A stretch of DNA of 10,679 bases from an archaeon (GTDB lineage Archaea > Asgardarchaeota > Hermodarchaeia > Hermodarchaeales > Hermodarchaeaceae), in contig JABXGV010000336.1 in NCBI GenBank assembly GCA_016550485.1, positions 1 through 10,679 on the forward strand, given 5' to 3'. A program made the position numbers and the translations under genes. Shown here one piece after another: positions 6,604-10,679 of this stretch. Position 1 is the stretch's first letter. Each line of letters starts with the position of its first letter. The notes under the pieces are model-generated. The model had not been told where the DNA came from. It did not search any database and worked only from the letters and a program-made list of their open reading frames with translations.

Positions 6604-6710
6604 GCAGACTCTTCTGCTATCTAGGGAACTAAATGCAATAGTAGTTGGATTGAGGAGTGATAGAAAACGCAGACTAGATAGCCCACAGCTAAAGAGGAGC
6701 TATGAGTCTA
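6604..6710. other. Nested inverted repeats in a convergent gap, possible structured RNA
   Basis: The 123-base gap between the small zinc-ribbon and DUF211 genes holds several complementary arms. AGACTC (6606-6611) pairs with GAGTCT (6704-6709). GCTATCTAG (6616-6624) pairs with CTAGATAGC (6674-6682), nine perfect pairs. AACTA (6627-6631) pairs with TAGTT (6642-6646), and AGCT (6687-6690) with AGCT (6698-6701). These can form together as a branched fold. A small alternative hairpin, GCAGA-CTCT-TCTGC (6604-6617), competes with two of the stems. The region may be a 3'-end processing or termination structure or a small RNA. No known RNA family was recognised. Confidence 0.35.
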
Positions 6711-7019
6711 TCCACCGTTTTCTTGGTGTGTACGTACTTCCTCGATGACAGTGCGACCCGCCACAACTTGATCGATAGAGTGCAACGAAGCCCCACAAGC
6801 TTCAAGAGCACTCTTAATTTGTTCAAAGTCAAGACCATCACCTTCAACGGTGACTTTGATAGATTCAGTGTGCGAATCTACTTCTACGAGAGTAACGTTA
6901 ACACCACGAACTCCTTCGATTTTACCAACAATTGCAGCAACATCAACGAGTGAAGGCTGATGAGGCTTTAAAACATCAAGAACAAGTCGTCTGATTGATG
7001 ACATTTGATTCCAAGACAT
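6708..7019 (-). CDS. DUF211 family protein
   Basis: DUF211 proteins are small archaeal ferredoxin-like-fold proteins (about 95-100 residues) of unsettled role. The core here is typical: IRRLVLDVLKPHQPSLVDVA, then GVRGVNVTLVEVDSHTESIKVTVEGDGLDFEQI, then SIDQVVAGRTVIEE. The ATG at 7019 gives 103 residues. The ATG at 7004 gives MSSIRRLVLDVLKPH (98 residues), which is closer to the usual family start. Neither has a good ribosome-binding site. A TATA-like element at 7065-7072 could promote it independently, although Fae-Hps lies just upstream on the same strand with a 118-base gap. Confidence 0.92.
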   Translation of the reverse strand: MSWNQMSSIRRLVLDVLKPHQPSLVDVAAIVGKIEGVRGVNVTLVEVDSHTESIKVTVEGDGLDFEQIKSALEACGASLHSIDQVVAGRTVIEEVRTHQENGG

Positions 7020-7064
7020 CCAACAAATGGATTACTTTCAGCTGTCTTATCGCTTCAAATTCAC

Positions 7065-7072
7065 AAATAAAT
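7065..7072 (-). promoter_or_regulatory. TATA-like element for the DUF211 gene
   Basis: The minus strand reads ATTTATTT here. At the usual spacing, transcription would begin near 7042, leaving about 23 bases before the ATG at 7019 or 38 before that at 7004. The rest of the 118-base gap is AT-rich with nothing else recognised. Confidence 0.3.
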
Positions 7073-7137
7073 CCTTCTACTATGCTAAGAAATTTCTTTT
7101 GCATTTGAGGTTCAGACATTCTATAGGGTGTGATGCA

Positions 7138-8322
7138 CTATTCTGTGTGTACTCGGAAAAGATCGATATCTCCTTGCATCTGAGACAGGAATTCACGAGT
7201 GGAACGTTCAATGTCCTTTGACTGAGTAATATAGCGTCCCACCACAATGATGTCGGCCTTTGCTTTGATAGCATCGCTGATGTTGTTTGGACGTATTCCA
7301 CCTGCTACTGCCACAAGAAGCCGTTTCCCTTTGAACGTTGTCTTGACCTGTTTCACAATATCCCACCGATGGGCTGCTGAACCTTCCGTATCAATACCAC
7401 GATGAAGTATTACAACATTAGGCAATGCTTTGAGGCTCTGCAACTTCTCAACGACATCAGGAACGTTCATCATATCCAAGAAGGAGTAAATACCAAGGCG
7501 ATCAGTTTCGTAAATAAATCTGTCAATTGTGTCATTGGCCGCAAGCCCTGAAACAACTACAGCATCTGCTGTCTCGTCGAAAGCTAAGTCCACTTCCACA
7601 GCCCCTACATCAAGTGTCTTCAAATCAGCAACGAGGAACTTGCTTTTTGCAATCTCACGTATTTCGCCGAGAACTTCGGTGCCGTAACGTTTGATAAGGG
7701 GTGTACCTGCTTCCAGAATCAGGTTGTCACTACGTGGAAGTGCCTGAACAATCTTTTTCACTTTCTCAAGGCTAGGGATATCTAACGCGATTTGCAGGTA
7801 GGGGGGTCGCCACAGCCGAGGTACACGGAACCCCATAATTGGATGTGTAGCACGGTCCTTATCATAAAGAATCTTATCGAGCGACGGATACTTAGCAAGC
7901 GCGCGTTTTAGTGCTAACCTTGTCGCGGAATAGTTGTATCGGAAAATCTTCTGGTAATCCCTCGCTTCAGGGTGGATGAAGACACTACAAATGATGACCC
8001 AATCATCAGCCTTATCCTTAGGAATAATCCCCTCCTCCAAAGCATCTGCCACAGCCTTAGCAACCGCGGCTTGGGCGGGCCCAAAAATCTTACTCGCATC
8101 ACCCATATCTTTGACCGTGACTTTCGGAATGATAATCGTATGCGGTTTAGGTGGAAGATTGGGTCGAATCACAGCAAGGAGAGGAGAATGACCAGCTGAT
8201 ACGTGCGTCATACCTTGAGCAAATGCAGCACCAACAGGACCATCCTTGGAGCCGATTACAAGATCGATATGTGCGATTTCTGCGTCTTTTCCAAGCAACG
8301 CCTCACCAATGAGGTAAACCAT
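7138..8322 (-). CDS. fae-hps: Bifunctional formaldehyde-activating enzyme / 3-hexulose-6-phosphate synthase
   Basis: The Fae domain condenses formaldehyde with tetrahydromethanopterin to methylene-H4MPT. The Hps domain interconverts hexulose-6-phosphate with ribulose-5-phosphate and formaldehyde. In archaea lacking the oxidative pentose pathway, the pair is thought to run toward ribulose-5-phosphate for nucleotides, with Fae trapping the formaldehyde. Its 394 residues are a normal fusion length. Fae (1 to about 164) has the catalytic-type H18 in EIAHIDL, LLAVIRPNLPPKPHT (48-62), FGPAQ (80-84) and THP near its end. Hps (about 175-380) has LDIPS (180-184), the D-x-K motif ADLKT (232-236), HRGIDTEG (307-314), AGGIRP (340-345) and VVGRYIT (360-366). 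The ATG at 8322 has AAGGA about 10 bases upstream. The partner isomerase (Phi) is not in the window. Confidence 0.97.
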   Translation of the reverse strand: MVYLIGEALLGKDAEIAHIDLVIGSKDGPVGAAFAQGMTHVSAGHSPLLAVIRPNLPPKPHTIIIPKVTVKDMGDASKIFGPAQAAVAKAVADALEEGIIPKDKADDWVIICSVFIHPEARDYQKIFRYNYSATRLALKRALAKYPSLDKILYDKDRATHPIMGFRVPRLWRPPYLQIALDIPSLEKVKKIVQALPRSDNLILEAGTPLIKRYGTEVLGEIREIAKSKFLVADLKTLDVGAVEVDLAFDETADAVVVSGLAANDTIDRFIYETDRLGIYSFLDMMNVPDVVEKLQSLKALPNVVILHRGIDTEGSAAHRWDIVKQVKTTFKGKRLLVAVAGGIRPNNISDAIKAKADIIVVGRYITQSKDIERSTREFLSQMQGDIDLFRVHTE

Positions 8323-8368
8323 AGTATCTTATTCCTTTGATTGAATGATGCCTGTCTTTCCTTGTTTG

Positions 8369-8378
8369 ATTATTTAAT
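8369..8378 (-). promoter_or_regulatory. TATA box of fae-hps
   Basis: The minus strand reads ATTAAATAAT. A start of transcription near 8347 would leave a leader of about 25 bases containing the AAGGA site. This suggests that fae-hps has its own promoter in the 78-base gap after the LAGLIDADG/HTH gene. Confidence 0.45.
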
Positions 8379-8400
8379 GTTTTGCAGAGTAGGGCTTGGG

Positions 8401-9978
8401 TTATGATTCAATGGCTTTGGTTTTTCTTCTAATAATTACTCGTATGCTCTCATTGCGGTAGGAGAGCCCGTATTGGTCATAGAGAATCTCGGCGATTCTA
8501 CCAGGGGTGTTCCCTTCTTTGTGTAGACTCATTATGTGCTCTATTGTTGTACTGGATATTGGTCTTCTTTTCTGTGTTTTTCTGATTCGTAGCATTTTTG
8601 CGATTTTTTCAGCATTTGCTTGGCGTCCTGTTGCGTGTAGAAAGAATGGTAGCTCTGTTGAACGAATGATGCTCGCTACTTTTTTAATTTCCACATTTCT
8701 TCCATGGATAGTAAATCGTGATTCGATTGCAAATGTTTGGAGAAGTTCTTGGATGAAATCTCCATTGACAGTACTAGATATACCAATTCTTTGTGCACTA
8801 ACACTTGCCCAACCGTCTCCATCACTTAGCCCTTGAAGGAACTTAAGGCGTATGTCATGAGGCGCTTTGAGAAGCCATTCAGCTTTGATTTGGCTATGGG
8901 CTGTGGTTTGATAGGTTTCAAGCCCAAGGCAGCTTTGTTTTGCCCATCTTAGTAGAGGGGTCATTTGAGATTGCCAACGGTGGTTTTTTGGGTCGTTGTC
9001 TTTGCGGTAAGCGTGAATGCCGAGTTGACCAAGGTAGTAGCACATAGCTTCGCCTACCTGCTCACTCCAATGGTAAATCCTAGCTAATCTAAGGTCTAGG
9101 CGTGTGGATGTGTAGTTCCCATATTTGCCTGCATCACTGACCAGCATTCCTAGTGTGTAGGCGTATGAGTGTTCTTGGCTTATTTCACCAAAGCGTTTTT
9201 GCCACCTCTGCATTTCCCTATTCTTCAGAGGTACGAGTTGGTTGAGCACATCTTGGATTTGATGCCAGCTACTTATGATGACAGGCGCTTGGATGAAACC
9301 AGTTGGGTGAAACCCGTGTCCAACCTCTATTTTTGTTGGTAGCCATTTGTATCCCAGTTTGGGTGTTTCTTGTGGTATTTGACAAGCGAGGTGTACTAGG
9401 TCTGGCCTTCTCTTTTCGTGGAACCAAGATCTGACACATTCTGCGCTTGTTTCGAGGACTTTGGCAGCCATTTTGTAGAGACCTCCTTCCTCAAGGAGTC
9501 TTAGGGAAAGAAAGTATTTCTGGACATTTTTTAGGCGGCTTGTGTGGTCTTTTGCTTGAGCGAGAGACTCGTATGTGTAATAGGTTGCGAGGCGCTGCAG
9601 TACATCTTCTAGGGAATGAAGTTCACAGTTTCTTTGGTAGATTTCTGCAAGGATTATTTGCGCTTCTGTTTTAGAAATACAACGTTGAATGAACCAGTAG
9701 AGGCGTGGGCGGGTTCCGTGCCTGAGGAATTTCGAAGTTCTCTGGGGTGTAAATCCATATTTACGGGCTAGCTGTGACAGAGCACCGCGTTGTAAGTGGC
9801 TTGTGTTGCCTACTGTGTCGACAAGGGCTAAATGGCGTTCTGCGTCTGCTAAGAGTCTGCTGTACTGGGGCAGGTATTTCAGGGTGGGGTATTCACTGTC
9901 TATGACATCATGAAGTTGTCCTACGGTGGTAATTAGTGTTTGGCGTATTTTAGGTTTCCAAATACAGATTCTTTGCAT
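8401..9978 (-). CDS. Free-standing LAGLIDADG-fold protein with multiple HTH segments
   Basis: The protein has 525 residues from the ATG at 9978 (GAGAGG about 12 bases upstream). Two LAGLIDADG-type motifs are visible: YTLGMLVSDAGKYG at 274-287 and FLQGLSDGDGW at 380-390, with acidic residues D282 and D386/D388 retained, so nuclease activity cannot be excluded. In front are two similar HTH-like segments, about 66-97 (LSQLARKYGF... LRHGTRPRLYWFI) and 167-198 (LYKMAAKVLE... FHEKRRPDLVHLA). Their spacing and RPxL ending suggest internal duplication. A C-terminal HTH (about 475-520, TIEHIMSLHKEGNTPGRIAEIL) completes it. It is not inside a host gene, intron or intein, so it may be a domesticated homing-endonuclease relative acting as a regulator, in the manner of bacterial WhiA. 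A mobile free-standing homing endonuclease is the alternative. The target is unknown. Confidence 0.82.
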   Translation of the reverse strand: MQRICIWKPKIRQTLITTVGQLHDVIDSEYPTLKYLPQYSRLLADAERHLALVDTVGNTSHLQRGALSQLARKYGFTPQRTSKFLRHGTRPRLYWFIQRCISKTEAQIILAEIYQRNCELHSLEDVLQRLATYYTYESLAQAKDHTSRLKNVQKYFLSLRLLEEGGLYKMAAKVLETSAECVRSWFHEKRRPDLVHLACQIPQETPKLGYKWLPTKIEVGHGFHPTGFIQAPVIISSWHQIQDVLNQLVPLKNREMQRWQKRFGEISQEHSYAYTLGMLVSDAGKYGNYTSTRLDLRLARIYHWSEQVGEAMCYYLGQLGIHAYRKDNDPKNHRWQSQMTPLLRWAKQSCLGLETYQTTAHSQIKAEWLLKAPHDIRLKFLQGLSDGDGWASVSAQRIGISSTVNGDFIQELLQTFAIESRFTIHGRNVEIKKVASIIRSTELPFFLHATGRQANAEKIAKMLRIRKTQKRRPISSTTIEHIMSLHKEGNTPGRIAEILYDQYGLSYRNESIRVIIRRKTKAIES

Positions 9979-10001
9979 ACTCGTATGTATCCTCTCAAGA
10001 A

Positions 10002-10011
10002 TTCATATGAA
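10002..10011. promoter_or_regulatory. Perfect 10-bp palindrome upstream of the LAGLIDADG/HTH gene
   Basis: TTCATATGAA is a perfect palindrome 24 bases before the ATG at 9978. It sits between that start and an AT-rich stretch (10011-10020, reading AATAATAAGT on the minus strand) that could be the TATA box. The position suits an operator, possibly for self-regulation, but short AT-rich palindromes also arise by chance. Confidence 0.3.
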
Positions 10012-10034
10012 CTTATTATTCATTGTAAGGAGAG

Positions 10035-10084
10035 AAAACCTCATACCGAAACTCTATGACTGATTCTACATCGTATGCGGTTTT
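10035..10084. repeat. Imperfect inverted repeat, 12-bp arms with one mismatch
   Basis: AAAACCTCATAC (10035-10046) and GTATGCGGTTTT (10073-10084) can form 11 of 12 pairs around a 26-base spacer. It lies in the 258-base divergent gap between the LAGLIDADG/HTH gene and the winged-helix gene. The rest of this gap shows a few AT-rich elements and no convincing gene. It may be an operator, a folded RNA element or a terminator-like hairpin. Confidence 0.5.
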
Positions 10085-10147
10085 AGGGGGAAACTGGGTC
10101 GAATGAGAATGCACGCTAATTAGTAGGTAACTATTCTTGACCAAAAT

Positions 10148-10158
10148 GTTTTAAAAAC
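10148..10158 (+). promoter_or_regulatory. Possible TATA element and dyad before the winged-helix gene
   Basis: GTTTTAAAAAC lies within TGTTTT-A-AAAACA (10147-10159), six-base arms around one central A. A TATA role would predict transcription from about 10180 and a leader holding the strong GGTGGTGA at 10199-10206. A competing TATA-like GTATATGA (10208-10215) would instead give a leaderless start near 10237. Confidence 0.3.
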
Positions 10159-10198
10159 AGCACTTGATAAGAACCGATAGTCGAAATCCTCAAACTTT

Positions 10199-10206
10199 GG
10201 TGGTGA
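10199..10206 (+). promoter_or_regulatory. Strong ribosome-binding site in front of ATG 10212, out of frame with the gene
   Basis: GGTGGTGA ends 5 bases before an ATG at 10212, the best initiation signal in this part of the window. That ATG opens a 26-codon frame (MTTQGRNCFV...) ending at TAG 10290-10292. It overlaps the first 18 codons of the winged-helix gene in a different frame. Confidence 0.45.
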
Positions 10207-10236
10207 CGTATATGACAACACAAGGCAGGAATTGTT

Positions 10237-10626
10237 TTGTCCACCTCAGAGGTGACCGCGAAATCCTTCGCTCAGGCTCTACGTCTAGATAGTTTGGGTT
10301 CGACGCCGCTTTCTGAAGAGCTAGTTTTGCAGCTTGTTGATGCATTTTTGCAGCTTGCCCGTTCTAGGTTAACTACAAAACAGATGAATCTTCTTGTAGA
10401 ATCACGTAAGGTTCTAAGTTTCTATCCGCTGAAGTCTTATTCTGCTCTAGCTGATGCTCTCTCACGTAAGCTGAGAATGCCGTTGAGTACAGTTAAATTC
10501 AATCTCTGTGTGCTGAGAGACGCGGGGCTACTAGAGATGAGACGGACACTCCGCGGGAGAAAGTGGCGTAACACTATAGGCCTATCTGAAGGTGGTCAAC
10601 TACTAGCCCAATCGCTCGAAGAATGA
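10237..10626 (+). CDS. Small winged-helix transcriptional regulator
   Basis: The protein has 129 residues if translation begins at the TTG at 10237, with AGGA 6 bases upstream. GTG 10252 is another possible start, and no in-frame ATG exists upstream before a TGA at 10213-10215. An N-terminal helical part (about 25-60) is followed by a clear HTH at 67-98 (SYSALADALSRKL, then STVKFNLCVLRDAGLLE) and a basic wing MRRTLRGRKWR (101-111). This is the pattern of ArsR/MarR-like archaeal regulators. No metal-binding cysteines or sensor domain are seen, and the ligand and targets are unknown. The start region is suspicious: removing one T from the T4 run at 10235-10238 would join the frame to the ATG at 10212 with its strong ribosome-binding site. 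It is divergent from the LAGLIDADG/HTH gene. Confidence 0.82.
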   Translation: MSTSEVTAKSFAQALRLDSLGSTPLSEELVLQLVDAFLQLARSRLTTKQMNLLVESRKVLSFYPLKSYSALADALSRKLRMPLSTVKFNLCVLRDAGLLEMRRTLRGRKWRNTIGLSEGGQLLAQSLEE

Positions 10627-10679
10627 TATGATTTATCTAAATGACCAGACTGTCAATAATCATCTATCTATAGCTTTGA

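Noticed and set aside
6585..6707. The structured gap considered as a tRNA or C/D box RNA
   Set aside because: It has no T-loop GTTCRA, no cloverleaf-compatible stems, and no paired RTGATGA and CTGA boxes.
8507..8836. Plus-strand open frame of 109 codons with hydrophobic stretches, antisense to the LAGLIDADG/HTH gene
   Set aside because: The opposite frame holds the second LAGLIDADG motif and the C-terminal HTH. The hydrophobic stretches are mirror products of charged codons.
10058..10108. 16-codon open frame starting at ATG 10055 in the divergent gap
   Set aside because: It is too short, has no ribosome-binding site at proper spacing, and lies across one arm of the inverted repeat, which explains this sequence better.
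10628..10679. ATG one base after the winged-helix stop, open to the window edge (MIYLNDQTVNNHLSIAL...)
   Set aside because: Only 17 codons are visible, there is no ribosome-binding site and no recognisable content, so it cannot be told from chance. It might be the start of a coupled downstream gene.

Overview
The window looks like chromosomal DNA of an archaeon. The evidence is a 2-oxoacid:ferredoxin oxidoreductase of the indolepyruvate type, a Fae-Hps fusion enzyme, a TrmB-family regulator, DUF211 and DUF1922-like zinc-ribbon proteins, and TATA-like elements upstream of several starts. I cannot fix the lineage. A moderate-GC, non-thermophile-looking archaeon of the Asgard or Bathyarchaeia kind is a guess. 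No rRNA, tRNA, CRISPR array, insertion sequence or prophage was seen.

Left third (1-4339): the 3' end of an unrecognised plus-strand gene (1-318) converges on a small minus-strand gene (350-766, weakly V4R-like). A promoter at about 877-886 drives iorA and iorB (948-3415), a tightly coupled operon for CoA-dependent oxidation of aryl pyruvates to aryl-acetyl-CoA with reduction of ferredoxin. A Memo/AmmeMemoRadiSam-B protein (3422-4339, minus) converges on iorB with a 6-base gap.

Middle (4340-6710): a TrmB-family regulator (4409-5173) is divergent from Memo. It is followed by a small minus-strand protein (5204-5548) made of a charged EQAAE pentapeptide tract plus a possible HTH; the tract is encoded by a perfect 15-bp tandem repeat. 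Divergent from that gene are two zinc-ribbon genes in a probable operon: a zinc ribbon with two winged-helix-like segments (5613-6344), and a minimal zinc-ribbon paralogue (6372-6584). The convergent gap after them holds nested inverted repeats (6604-6710).

Right third (6708-10679): three minus-strand genes follow one another in the order LAGLIDADG/HTH protein (8401-9978), Fae-Hps (7138-8322) and DUF211 (6708-7019). Fae-Hps condenses formaldehyde with tetrahydromethanopterin and interconverts hexulose-6-phosphate with ribulose-5-phosphate plus formaldehyde. It links pentose supply to C1 metabolism. The LAGLIDADG protein is free-standing, with two LAGLIDADG-like motifs and several HTH-like segments, two of which look like an internal duplication. 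A 258-bp divergent intergenic region with a strong imperfect inverted repeat separates it from a small winged-helix regulator (10237-10626). The start of that gene is odd: the best ribosome-binding site and ATG lie in another frame, one base of a T-run away.

The metabolic genes (IorAB, Fae-Hps) are familiar. The least explained material is the run of small nucleic-acid-binding-type proteins (4409-6584), the LAGLIDADG/HTH protein, and the two structured intergenic regions.
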